This document shows, in pieces, positions 1 to 7,656 of a DNA stretch of 39,507 bases. Source of the stretch: an uncultured Flavobacteriaceae bacterium (GTDB taxonomy: Bacteria > Bacteroidota > Bacteroidia > Flavobacteriales > Flavobacteriaceae); assembly GCA_913043275.1 (NCBI GenBank), contig CAJWLL010000016.1, positions 1 to 39,507 of the forward strand, written 5' to 3'. The notes under the pieces are model-generated. The model ran no database searches. It was given only the letters and a program-made list of their open reading frames with translations, and had not been told where the DNA came from. Within the stretch, counting starts at the first letter, position 1; each line of letters opens with the position of its first letter. A program made the position numbers and the translations under genes.

Positions 1-817
1 TGGGAATACCAAAGCGCTGTGAAGTCCCGACTACTATATCTACATCATAGGTTCCCGGAGACTCTAAAAGCGTTAAACTCAGTAAATCAGAAGCGACGAT
101 AGTTTTAAGTCCAAAAGTTTTTGCTTTATTGACCATGGCTGGTAAATTTATTATATTACCGTTTTTTCCAGGATATTGAAAAAAGGCCCCAAAAAATGAG
201 GAGTTGAAATCTGTGTTTTCAGCTTTTCCCAAAACCAATTCAATCCCCAAGGGGATTGCTCTTGTTTTTAATACCGCCAAGGTTTGTGGGAGAATGTCTT
301 GTGATACAAATAGCTTATGGGCTTCTGATTTTTTTTGTTCCTCTGATCTCACGGAATAGGCCAGGGTCATCGCTTCTGCTCCAGCTGTTGCTTCATCCAA
401 AAGAGATGCATTGGCCAACTCCATTCCTGTAAGGTCGCAAATCATACTTTGAAAATTAAAAAGGGCCTCCAATCTCCCTTGGGAAATTTCCGCCTGATAG
501 GGTGTATAGGCAGTATACCAACCCGGGTTTTCAAGAATATTCCGCTGAATAACTGCTGGGGTAATGCTTGGGTGATAGCCCATACCAATATAGGTTTCGA
601 ACAATTCATTTTCTTCAGAAAGTGCTCTCAATTCGTTCAAAAAACGAAATTCACTGATTCCTTCACGTAAGTTAATGGGTTGCTTTAACCTGATATCCTC
701 TGGGATAGTTTGCGACAGCAATTCCTCAATTGAATTGACTTCCAATGTCGTTAGCATTTTTGAAATTTCCTCTTCCCTGGGGCCTATGTGGCGCAAAGTA
801 AATTTATCTGGCTGCAT
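1..817 (-). CDS. gcvP: Glycine dehydrogenase (decarboxylating), P-protein of glycine cleavage; N-terminal part only
   Basis: The P-protein is a PLP enzyme that decarboxylates glycine and passes the aminomethyl group to the lipoyl arm of GcvH. The visible 272 codons begin with MQPDKFTLRHIGP and carry family blocks such as YIGMGYHPSITP, NPGWYTAYTPYQAEISQGRLE, and MICDLTGMELANASLLDEATA, all typical of the N-terminal half. Full proteins are about 950 residues, so roughly 680 residues, including the PLP lysine, lie beyond the left edge. The start is the ATG read from 817; a Bacteroidota -7 box lies 17 bp upstream on the same strand. The gene is divergent from the UbiA-like gene. The identification is secure; intactness of the rest cannot be judged. 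Confidence 0.95.
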   Translation of the reverse strand, partial: MQPDKFTLRHIGPREEEISKMLTTLEVNSIEELLSQTIPEDIRLKQPINLREGISEFRFLNELRALSEENELFETYIGMGYHPSITPAVIQRNILENPGWYTAYTPYQAEISQGRLEALFNFQSMICDLTGMELANASLLDEATAGAEAMTLAYSVRSEEQKKSEAHKLFVSQDILPQTLAVLKTRAIPLGIELVLGKAENTDFNSSFFGAFFQYPGKNGNIINLPAMVNKAKTFGLKTIVASDLLSLTLLESPGTYDVDIVVGTSQRFGIP

Positions 818-834
818 ATGTTGAGTAGTTTAAA

Positions 835-842
835 CAAAATTA
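835..842 (-). promoter_or_regulatory. Putative gcvP promoter, -7 element TAATTTTG
   Basis: On the minus strand this reads TAATTTTG, an exact match to the Bacteroidota -7 consensus TAnnTTTG, 17 bp before the gcvP ATG. No clear TTG element is found at the usual distance upstream, so this is a partial match. Confidence 0.45.
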
Positions 843-928
843 GCTTTTTGATGTTCTCCTTTTCACCCTCTTCTGTTCATTTCTCAATTATTTTTGAACA
901 AAAATTCTACTTATTAACAGTTTACAAA

Positions 929-936
929 TACTTTTG
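929..936 (+). promoter_or_regulatory. Possible promoter -7 element TACTTTTG for the UbiA-like gene
   Basis: The octamer matches TAnnTTTG exactly, but no TTG element sits 17-23 bp upstream. It is only 4 bp before the GTG at 941, so either transcription starts at about the start codon or the match is chance. Confidence 0.3.
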
Positions 937-940
937 TCCG

Positions 941-1750
941 GTGTTATATATAAGTAAGCTTTTTGAAAACTACGTTAAATTTAACTTTCATGTGGGTTTG
1001 GCGGTTTTTGCCTTTGCTAAGATCACCGCATTGGATTTTGATCTTTACCTTAATTTCTTAGATCAAGTAATATTTTTTGTAGCACCTTTTTTGGCCTATA
1101 ATTTTATAAAGTTTTACCTCTTTTTTTTGGATGGAATTACCCTCAAAGTCAATGCGATTCGATTTTTATTAGGATTTACTGTGTTCAGTGTTTTTCTCTT
1201 TCAAGGAGGAGTATTTTACTTGTCTCTTTTTTCTCGGACAATCCTTTTTTTAACTATTTTGTTAGTTTTGCTATACTGTTTCCCATTGCCAGGATTTAAG
1301 TTAAATTTTAGGGGGTTTAAGGGACTCAAAATACATTTGGTGGCACTGAGCTGGGTACTGATTACTGTTTTTTTACCACTTTCCATGGCAGAAAAAAATA
1401 TGACTGAATTTTCGTTGATTTATGGTTTACAGCGTTATCTTTTTGTCTTGGTAGCTACCCTTCCGTTTGAAATTAGAGATTTGAAATTAGATGATCCCAA
1501 TTTGTCCACCTGGCCTCAAAAATGGGGGATTAAAAAAACCCGATTGATAGGTGGGCTTTTGTTATCGCTTTTTGTTTTTTTGGAAATATACTACTCTGCT
1601 TCTTCAAATATTTTATTGGTTTTGTCCACTGCCTTCCTATTGATGGCGTTTGTTTTAAAAGCTAAAGTGGAACAATCGAAATATTTTAGCAGCTTTTGGG
1701 TGGAGGGAATTCCAATTTTATGGCTAATTTTAAAATATCTAACGATTTAA
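941..1750 (+). CDS. UbiA-prenyltransferase-like integral membrane protein
   Basis: This is a very hydrophobic protein of about 269 residues with some seven to nine membrane segments. Around residues 177-196 it has EIRDLKLDD followed by STWPQKWG, which matches the second Asp-rich motif and the TlP...G tail of the UbiA prenyltransferase superfamily. The first motif (NDxxDxxxD), expected after the second membrane segment, is absent: the segment reads AYNFIKFYLFFLDGI. Prenyl transfer therefore cannot be assumed. The frame is open from 788, overlapping gcvP, but residues before the GTG at 941 look non-coding, and from GTG the protein begins LYISKLFENYVKFNFHVG, as expected for the first helix. ATG 851 is the alternative start. 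The stop is 1 nt before the rhodanese gene, so the two are probably co-transcribed. Substrate unknown. Confidence 0.6.
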   Translation: MLYISKLFENYVKFNFHVGLAVFAFAKITALDFDLYLNFLDQVIFFVAPFLAYNFIKFYLFFLDGITLKVNAIRFLLGFTVFSVFLFQGGVFYLSLFSRTILFLTILLVLLYCFPLPGFKLNFRGFKGLKIHLVALSWVLITVFLPLSMAEKNMTEFSLIYGLQRYLFVLVATLPFEIRDLKLDDPNLSTWPQKWGIKKTRLIGGLLLSLFVFLEIYYSASSNILLVLSTAFLLMAFVLKAKVEQSKYFSSFWVEGIPILWLILKYLTI

Positions 1751-1751
1751 T

Positions 1752-2093
1752 ATGAGAGTGTTTTTATTTATTTTACTTTGGGTCTTCCAGCCTCCGAAGG
1801 TAGAGGTATTGGAAAAACTGCAATATCAAGCATTGGTAGACGGTGGATATATGATTATTGATGTCAGAACTCCTGAAGAATATGAGCAGGGTCATATCGA
1901 AGGGTCGCAAAATATCAATGTCAAATCAGAAGCTTTTGTGACCGAAATCGAAAAACTTTCAAAATCAGATACTCTTTTGGTTTATTGCCGCTCTGGAAAG
2001 AGAAGCCTTTATGCTGCTCAAGTTATGGTTTCCTTTGGCTTTCAAAAAATCTATGATCTTGAAGGTGGTTTTTTAAATTGGGAGTCAGAATAG
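1752..2093 (+). CDS. Rhodanese-like domain protein, single domain
   Basis: This 113-residue protein is one rhodanese domain. It has the entry motif IDVRTPEEYEQGHIEGSQNINV (split here as IDVRTPEEY and GHIEGSQNINV, residues 36-57) and the active-site loop CRSGKRS with catalytic Cys79. Rhodaneses move sulfane sulfur as a cysteine persulfide or act as redox or signalling modules; the acceptor here is unknown. The first 13 residues (MRVFLFILLWVFQ) are hydrophobic and could be a short signal or membrane anchor, putting the domain in the periplasm. It starts 1 nt after the UbiA-like gene, so it is likely expressed with it. The catalytic loop is intact. Family call is firm, role is not. Confidence 0.85.
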   Translation: MRVFLFILLWVFQPPKVEVLEKLQYQALVDGGYMIIDVRTPEEYEQGHIEGSQNINVKSEAFVTEIEKLSKSDTLLVYCRSGKRSLYAAQVMVSFGFQKIYDLEGGFLNWESE

Positions 2094-2141
2094 GAGTATT
2101 CATATCCATCAGATTGATAGATTTGTCAGGTACTTAAAATC

Positions 2142-2159
2142 TCAATGGGGATACATTGA
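2142..2159 (+). terminator. Weak hairpin downstream of the rhodanese gene
   Basis: TCAATG (2142-2147) pairs with CATTGA (2154-2159) around a 6-nt loop, followed by T-rich but broken sequence. It lies 48 bp after the rhodanese stop. The stem is short and AT-rich, so terminator function is a weak inference. Confidence 0.25.
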
Positions 2160-2190
2160 ACTTTAATTTCATTCAATGATTTGAGAAATT

Positions 2191-2217
2191 AAACAAAAAA
2201 GTGCAAGTATGACTTGC
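2191..2217 (-). terminator. Putative intrinsic terminator of the BNR-4 lipoprotein gene
   Basis: GCAAGT (2203-2208) and ACTTGC (2212-2217) form a perfect 6-bp stem with a 3-nt loop. Read on the minus strand the stem is followed by a T-rich tract (complement of AAACAAAAAA, 2191-2200). It begins about 28 bp after the stop of the minus-strand gene ending at 2246, the right place and orientation for a terminator. Confidence 0.6.
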
Positions 2218-2245
2218 GAATTCAATTTTTGGTCACAAGTTCAAC

Positions 2246-3670
2246 CTAGTTCTTTCTAGTTTCCAAAAGATTGAAGTCGAGAACATAAAGATCGCTTGGT
2301 TCACCACTTTTTGAAGGATCTTTCTGCATGTAGATTGAAAGTATTCCTTCCTCCCTCCAGCGACTTAGGTCGGGCAATGGTTCTCCATCCCAAGAGCCAT
2401 CTTCCTTGTGAATCACCTTCCAATCCTGAAACTGATTCTTTGCGGTAGCACTTAAGAGTACAATCTTCGTCTGGTTGTTGAATATCACAATTAAGTCATT
2501 ATTAGGGGTTGAAAGGATTTTTGCCCGATTACGTTCACTATCTGCACCCATGCCTATTGGATAGTAGATTTCGTTTTGATGCCACGTTCCTTTATTATCG
2601 CGCCAATAGTGATAATATGCGCTTTTGCTTTCGTCTCTTTTCCCCAGTGGTAGAAGTTCTTCTCCATCACGAAGTCGAGAAATGACGATGTGTGGTCTAT
2701 CTAATCCATCCACATATTGTCCCATCATTACCTCCTGACCTTGATTAGGAGTCACGTCCCATACCTTAATACCTGGCGAATCGGTGCTGATTGGTTTATC
2801 CGGTCCGGCTATCTTTTGACCGGCACTGTTATGCCATTGCACACCATTATCATCACTATAGGCATAGTTTACATTGCGAAATACGCTCCCCATATTTTCA
2901 CGCCAACACCAGGAAATGTGCAAGCGCCCAGAAGGCCCATAATGAGCGCCGTTCAGATAGGCAAAACGAGACTTGCTTGTTTTCCCACCGAAGCTATAGA
3001 GTCCTTCTGGACTGGTTAAATTCCAACTGTCACTCCAGCCCTTATTGCCTGGGTCGTAAACGGAGAGTCGAACCTGACCATTAACGGGAGTACCAAAACG
3101 GTTGATAAATAGGAGATTACCTTTAGGAGTCTGAACGAATATAGGATAGGTTAGACGTGTGATAGGTATGCCCTTTTTCAGCCAATCTCGGGTTTCAGAG
3201 AATAGGTCTTTGCTCCACTTTATTGTGTCTGGATTATTGGCCACACCAGGTTGTGATACACGGTAGTTAAGTGTATCGTTATGATGGTCGTAGGAAAGAT
3301 GTATGGTCCCATCTTTTTGACATATTCCAAGAACAGTTACGTTATGGTTATCATTCCCTTTAAAAATATAGTCGTCAAAGTGAATCACTTGCCATTTCCC
3401 ATCGGGCAGTTTACGTCTTGCAATACTCAACCTCCGCTTCTGGTCATAATAGGTCGTATATTGCCAGTCTTTATAGGAGTCAATCGGCATTTGTTGATAG
3501 CTTTTGCCGTTGATAAATGTTCCCCATTTGCCTTCAATAGTGTGGGCAACATCTACTCTGCTCTTGCTAACTTTAATCACTTTCAATTCGCTTTCATTTT
3601 TTTGAAAACTACACGCAGCTAAACCAATAATTATTATAATAATGTTCGTCAGTTGGATAATTTTTTTCAT
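2246..3670 (-). CDS. BNR-4 family beta-propeller lipoprotein; possible polysaccharide lyase
   Basis: The 474-residue product has a lipoprotein signal (MKKIIQLTNIIIIIIGLAAC, lipid Cys20). The rest is rich in W, Y and Asp-box-like strands such as YAYSDDNGVQW, fitting the BNR-4 seven-bladed propeller group that includes ulvan lyases PL24 and PL25. The block GNDNHNVTVLG...GTIHLSYDHH holds His109 and His129; TYP holds Tyr175 and NRFG holds Arg191. The 20-residue His-His and 16-residue Tyr-Arg spacings agree with the PL25 catalytic residues as I remember them (His123, His143, Tyr188, Arg204). That is a memory-based match, not an alignment. The gene stands alone, with no SusC/SusD pair, sulfatase or other sugar-degrading gene beside it in the window. 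A sialidase-like or binding-only role remains possible. No TAnnTTTG box was found upstream. Confidence 0.6.
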   Translation of the reverse strand: MKKIIQLTNIIIIIIGLAACSFQKNESELKVIKVSKSRVDVAHTIEGKWGTFINGKSYQQMPIDSYKDWQYTTYYDQKRRLSIARRKLPDGKWQVIHFDDYIFKGNDNHNVTVLGICQKDGTIHLSYDHHNDTLNYRVSQPGVANNPDTIKWSKDLFSETRDWLKKGIPITRLTYPIFVQTPKGNLLFINRFGTPVNGQVRLSVYDPGNKGWSDSWNLTSPEGLYSFGGKTSKSRFAYLNGAHYGPSGRLHISWCWRENMGSVFRNVNYAYSDDNGVQWHNSAGQKIAGPDKPISTDSPGIKVWDVTPNQGQEVMMGQYVDGLDRPHIVISRLRDGEELLPLGKRDESKSAYYHYWRDNKGTWHQNEIYYPIGMGADSERNRAKILSTPNNDLIVIFNNQTKIVLLSATAKNQFQDWKVIHKEDGSWDGEPLPDLSRWREEGILSIYMQKDPSKSGEPSDLYVLDFNLLETRKN

Positions 3671-3902
3671 TTTCCTAATTCTAAAAATTTAAAGCGGAAA
3701 TAGTATGGTAAGAGTGAATAATTGGCCTTTAAATTTTCTCTTTCAAACTTTTATACTGAAAGTGATGTTTTTTTTTGATTTTTCTTTGTTTACTCGCTTT
3801 AAGATAAACAATTAATATCGCTTTTACTTGTATTTAATTTACATTTTTAGTTCACAAAATTGGTGGTGTTCCATGTTAAGTTCAAAAGAAAGACTTAAGC
3901 CA
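3671..3902. other. Intergenic region between the BNR-4 gene and dcp
   Basis: This 232-bp AT-rich gap follows dcp and precedes the BNR-4 gene, both on the minus strand. It should hold the BNR-4 promoter, yet no exact TAnnTTTG was found on that strand. A TTAAGT/ACTTAA inverted repeat near 3875-3899 has no following T run, so I do not call it a terminator. I see no RNA gene or small ORF of merit. Confidence 0.5.
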
Positions 3903-5924
3903 CTAATTGACCAAACCTGCCCTTTTAAGCAAAGCCTCGGGATCGGGAGCTTTTCCTCTAAACCTTTTATACAATGTCATGGGATGTTCGGTACCCCCTT
4001 TGGAAAGGATATTTTCCTCAAAAGACTTTGAAGTTTCGGCATCAAAAATGCCTTTTTTCAAAAACAATTCAAACGCATCGGCATCCAGTACCTCTGCCCA
4101 TTTGTAGCTGTAATATCCAGCCGAGTAGCCCCCTTGGAAGATGTGCGAAAAGGCAGTACTGATAGAATTTTCTGGATAGTCACCAAAAAACTGTACTCGA
4201 TCTAAAATGACACTTTCGTGGGATTTTATGTTTTGGATGGCAGCGGTCTCTGAACCGTGATAGGATAGGTCCAAAAAGCTAAAGCCCAACTGCCTTAGGG
4301 TTAGTAATCCTTGTTGAAAATGCGCCGCTTTTTTGATTTTATCTATGTATTCCATGGGAATCACTTCATTCGTTTGGTAATGTCGGGCAAAAAGCTCCAG
4401 GGCTTCTTTTTCATAACACCAATTTTCCATTATCTGGCTAGGCAGTTCTACAAAATCCCAATAGACATTGGTGCCGCTTAATCCACTATAGGTTGTATTA
4501 GCTAACATGCCGTGGAGAGCATGCCCAAACTCGTGAAAGAGTGTGGTTACCTCCTGAAAAGTGAGGAGAGATGGGGTGCTGGTGGTGGATTTTGAAAAGT
4601 TACAGACTATTGAAATATGAGGCCTTTGGCCCTTTTTCTGACCTCGGTAGGAGGTCATCCACGCGCCATTTCGCTTTCCGGTTCGGGGAAAAAAATCGGT
4701 ATAGAGCAGGGCATGAAAGTCCCCTTCTCGGTTGAATACTTCATAGACTTCCACCTCGGGATGATAACCTTCCAAGGCCTCGTTTTTTTCAAAGTGCAAG
4801 CCGTATAACCTTCCGGCGATATCAAATACACCGGCTTGTACCTTTTCCAATGGAAAATAGGGTTTAAGCTGCTGTTCTTTCAGCTCCAGTTGTGCTTGTT
4901 TGAGTTTTTCCGACACATAGGCCGAATCCCATTTTTCAAGGGTGTTGAGACCTAAATTTTGTTCTGCAAAATCCTCCATTGCTTTCCACTCTAATTCGGC
5001 AGCAGGATGCGCCTTTTGGAATAAATCCTCCAAAAAGTTTTTGACATTTTCCTCCGAACTGGCCATACGTTCTTCCAATACATAGGCAGCGTGGGAATCG
5101 TAACCCAGTAATTCAGCTCTTTTTTTTCGGAGCTCGACCAACCTCAGTATGATGGCGGTGTTGTTGTTGTCATTGTCCTGAAAACCGCGACGCCCAAAAG
5201 CCAAGCTCATTTCTTTTCGCAATTCTCGGTTCTTGGCATAGGTCATAAAGGGTACAAAAATGGGATAATCCAAGGAAAATACCCAGCCCTCTTTTTCTTT
5301 GGATTGGGCTGTTTCCGCAGCCATTTCTTTGACTTGGTCAGGCAATCCTTCTATATCTTTCTCTTGGGTGATATGAAGTTCAAAAGCATTGGTGTCGGCC
5401 AAAACATTTTCACCAAAAGTGAGGCTCAGCTGTGCCTTTTCGGTATCGATTTCCCGCAACAGCTCTTTTTCATCATCGTTGAGCAATGCACCGTTTCTGG
5501 AAAAACCCTTGTATTCTTTTTCCAAAAGGGTTTGTTTTTCGGCCGAAAGATTTTCCAGGTCTTGATTTTGGTAGATCATTTTGATGCGTTCAAATAAAGC
5601 TTGGTTGAGCCTGACATCGTTTTGGAACTGAGTCAGCAAAGGCGATGCCTGTTGGGTAGTTGCTTGAATGGCATGGGAAGTTTCGGCACTATTGAGGTTG
5701 AATAAAATGGCACTGTTACGCTCCAGTAGTTCCCCCGTATCTTGTAGGGCTTCGATTGTATTTTCAAAAGTCGGTGCATCGGTTTGACGGACGACCTTAT
5801 CAATTGCCTTCAATGCATTTTTGATGTTTTCTTTGAGGGCAGGAATAAAATGTTCCGGTTGGATTGTACTGAATGGAATGGACTGATAAGGGGTATTAAA
5901 TACCTCTAATAATGGATTATCCAA
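3903..5924 (-). CDS. dcp: M3 family metallopeptidase, peptidyl-dipeptidase Dcp / oligopeptidase A type
   Basis: The 673-residue enzyme is a thimet-oligopeptidase-type zinc peptidase. It carries HEFGHALHG with zinc ligands His464 and His468 and catalytic Glu465; the third ligand is Glu493 in FVELPSQIMENW. The upstream TSYRGQKKGQRPHISIVCNF block and the C-terminal FRGKAPDPEALLKRAGL are also typical of the family. It would cut short peptides to dipeptides or smaller fragments. There is no signal peptide (start MDNPLLEVFNTPYQ), so it is probably cytoplasmic. It begins 4 bp after the purE stop, so it is likely the third gene of a purK-purE-dcp operon. Length and motifs are complete. Dcp versus oligopeptidase A cannot be settled from sequence alone. 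Confidence 0.9.
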   Translation of the reverse strand: MDNPLLEVFNTPYQSIPFSTIQPEHFIPALKENIKNALKAIDKVVRQTDAPTFENTIEALQDTGELLERNSAILFNLNSAETSHAIQATTQQASPLLTQFQNDVRLNQALFERIKMIYQNQDLENLSAEKQTLLEKEYKGFSRNGALLNDDEKELLREIDTEKAQLSLTFGENVLADTNAFELHITQEKDIEGLPDQVKEMAAETAQSKEKEGWVFSLDYPIFVPFMTYAKNRELRKEMSLAFGRRGFQDNDNNNTAIILRLVELRKKRAELLGYDSHAAYVLEERMASSEENVKNFLEDLFQKAHPAAELEWKAMEDFAEQNLGLNTLEKWDSAYVSEKLKQAQLELKEQQLKPYFPLEKVQAGVFDIAGRLYGLHFEKNEALEGYHPEVEVYEVFNREGDFHALLYTDFFPRTGKRNGAWMTSYRGQKKGQRPHISIVCNFSKSTTSTPSLLTFQEVTTLFHEFGHALHGMLANTTYSGLSGTNVYWDFVELPSQIMENWCYEKEALELFARHYQTNEVIPMEYIDKIKKAAHFQQGLLTLRQLGFSFLDLSYHGSETAAIQNIKSHESVILDRVQFFGDYPENSISTAFSHIFQGGYSAGYYSYKWAEVLDADAFELFLKKGIFDAETSKSFEENILSKGGTEHPMTLYKRFRGKAPDPEALLKRAGLVN

Positions 5925-5928
5925 TAGC

Positions 5929-6414
5929 TTAAGGATTAAGTTTTTTACTGCTTTTGCTGACTTTGGTTTTCAGCCCTTCTTTGTATTGGGTTACTTTTTC
6001 TAGTATTGAGGGATCTGAGGTTCCAACAATTTGTGCGGCCAATATACCGGCATTTTTGCTACCATTTAGCGCTACGGTAGCTACAGGTACACCTCCGGGC
6101 ATTTGTAGGATGGATAAAACAGAATCCCAACCATCAATAGAGTTGATCGATTTAATAGGTACACCAATGACGGGAAGTGGAGAGACTGAAGCGATCATCC
6201 CTGGCAGATGGGCTGCTCCTCCAGCTCCGGCAATGATTGCTTTTAGACCTCTTTGGTGTGCTTTATTACCATAGTCCATCATTTTATCAGGGGTACGGTG
6301 AGCAGAGACGATGTCTACTTCTGTTTCGATATCAAATTCTTTAAGGATATCTATTGCTTCCTGCATGACCGGTAAATCCGATTCGCTACCCATGATGATT
6401 CCAACTTTAGCCAT
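5929..6414 (-). CDS. purE: N5-carboxyaminoimidazole ribonucleotide mutase
   Basis: PurE moves the carboxyl group of N5-CAIR to carbon 4, giving CAIR in de novo purine synthesis. The 161-residue protein has the nucleotide-binding GSESDLPVM at residues 9-17, the SAHRTPD loop with probable catalytic His39, and GAGGAAHLPGM; the length is normal for class I PurE. Its start overlaps the end of purK by 8 bp, and the two enzymes act in succession (PurK makes N5-CAIR), so they are surely co-translated. The C-terminal tail is lysine-rich (KTKVSKSSKKLNP) and beyond the conserved core. Nothing unusual in the active site. Confidence 0.96.
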   Translation of the reverse strand: MAKVGIIMGSESDLPVMQEAIDILKEFDIETEVDIVSAHRTPDKMMDYGNKAHQRGLKAIIAGAGGAAHLPGMIASVSPLPVIGVPIKSINSIDGWDSVLSILQMPGGVPVATVALNGSKNAGILAAQIVGTSDPSILEKVTQYKEGLKTKVSKSSKKLNP

Positions 6415-7570
6415 AATATTTACTGATTACTGATAAGGTTTCTTTTACTTGTGCCGCAATTTTTCTAGCGGTTTCGATTTTGGGGTGTATGATGGTAACA
6501 TGTCCCATTTTCCGAAAAGGACGTGTTTCTTTTTTACCGTAAATATGAGGAATAACCCCCTCAATGGCTAATACCTGATCGATATTTTTATAAACCACCG
6601 GCCCGCTATGGCCTTCTTTGCCCACAAGATTGACCATTACTGCTGAGGTCTTGCTGGCTGTTTTCCCCAATGGCAAATCCAATACCGCGCGGATGTGTTG
6701 TTCAAACTGGCAGGTATAGGAGGCCTCGATACTAAAATGACCGCTGTTGTGGGGGCGGGGTGCAACCTCATTGACCAATAATTCTTCCTCGGTAGTAAGA
6801 AAAAGCTCCACCGTCAAAAGACCAATTTGACCATAGGCCTCAGCTGTTTTTAGGGCCACTTCTATTGCTTTTTTGGCCGTTTGTTTCGAGATTCTCGCCG
6901 GACTCAAAACATACTCTACTTGGTTGGCTGTGGGGTGAAACTCCGATTCCACTACCGGATAATGAACCATTTCCTCCTGTGAACGACGACACACGATTAC
7001 GGACAATTCTTTTTCGAATGGCACCAGTTCTTCAATCAGACAGGGCCCGGTATTCAGGCTTTCGAATTCCTTGTTGGAGTGAACAATAGATACTCCATAG
7101 CCATCATAACCCATTTCGACCGATTTCCATACAAAAGGAAAAGATAACTCACCTTTGATGATGGCTTCTTTGACTTTATCAAGGGTTTCGAATTCTTCAA
7201 AGGAGGCCGTAGGGATATTGTGGCTTTTATAGAACTTTTTTTGCAGGCATTTGTTTTGAATGGTTTTTAGCACATGGGGTTGAGGATAAACCTTTACGCC
7301 TTCCTTTTCTAATTTTTCAAGGGCTATTACATTTACTTTTTCAATTTCGATGGTCAGTACATCAACTTTTTTACCAAAATCGTATACGGTCTGAAAATCA
7401 GTCAAATCCCCTTTGACAAAATTGTCACAGGCAACCCTTGCCGGGGCATTTTTATTGGGATCCAAAACACTCGTTTTGATGTCCCATTTTCGGGTGGTGT
7501 AGAGCAACATTTTACCCAATTGCCCTCCACCAAGTATCCCAAGGGTTTTTGAAGTTGAAAAAAAATCCAT
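6407..7570 (-). CDS. purK: N5-carboxyaminoimidazole ribonucleotide synthase
   Basis: PurK is an ATP-grasp ligase that joins bicarbonate to AIR to give N5-CAIR. The protein (387 residues from the chosen start) opens with the Rossmann-like KTLGILGGGQLGKML, has the ATP-grasp VWKSVEMGYDGYGV segment and the metal/ATP end piece VNEVAPRPHNSGHFSIEA. The frame is open further upstream, to 7621 and beyond, but conserved residues begin just after the ATG at 7570, and the -7 promoter box at 7584-7591 lies between the two, so 7570 is preferred. It is followed by purE (8-bp overlap) and dcp, and is divergent from adk across 86 bp. Confidence 0.95.
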   Translation of the reverse strand: MDFFSTSKTLGILGGGQLGKMLLYTTRKWDIKTSVLDPNKNAPARVACDNFVKGDLTDFQTVYDFGKKVDVLTIEIEKVNVIALEKLEKEGVKVYPQPHVLKTIQNKCLQKKFYKSHNIPTASFEEFETLDKVKEAIIKGELSFPFVWKSVEMGYDGYGVSIVHSNKEFESLNTGPCLIEELVPFEKELSVIVCRRSQEEMVHYPVVESEFHPTANQVEYVLSPARISKQTAKKAIEVALKTAEAYGQIGLLTVELFLTTEEELLVNEVAPRPHNSGHFSIEASYTCQFEQHIRAVLDLPLGKTASKTSAVMVNLVGKEGHSGPVVYKNIDQVLAIEGVIPHIYGKKETRPFRKMGHVTIIHPKIETARKIAAQVKETLSVISKYYG

Positions 7571-7583
7571 CGCGAAGTTTTTA

Positions 7584-7591
7584 CAAAAATA
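7584..7591 (-). promoter_or_regulatory. Putative purK operon promoter, -7 element TATTTTTG
   Basis: The minus strand reads TATTTTTG, an exact TAnnTTTG match 13 bp before the purK ATG. No good TTG element is seen at 17-23 bp upstream. The box lies in the same 86-bp gap as the adk promoter. Confidence 0.45.
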
Positions 7592-7607
7592 CGCATAACT
7601 TTTTTGC

Positions 7608-7640
7608 TTGGAAAAAAACAAGACAATTTGGATATCTTTG
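7608..7640 (+). promoter_or_regulatory. Putative adk-obgE operon promoter
   Basis: TATCTTTG at 7633-7640 is an exact TAnnTTTG; TTG at 7608-7610 lies 22 bp upstream, within the usual range. The box ends 16 bp before the adk ATG, giving a very short leader. Confidence 0.6.
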
Positions 7641-7656
7641 CTACAAACAATTTTTA

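Noticed and set aside
788..940. Upstream extension of the UbiA-like protein to the ATG at 788
   Set aside because: It overlaps the coding start of gcvP, and the extra residues look like non-coding translation; the family-like helix begins after the GTG at 941.
2717..3622. Plus-strand open frames opposite the BNR-4 gene
   Set aside because: They are short, overlap each other in two frames, match no family, and lie fully inside a well-supported minus-strand gene.
3872..3902. TTAAGT/ACTTAA inverted repeat as dcp terminator
   Set aside because: The stem is only AT-rich with mismatches and has no T run on the minus strand side.
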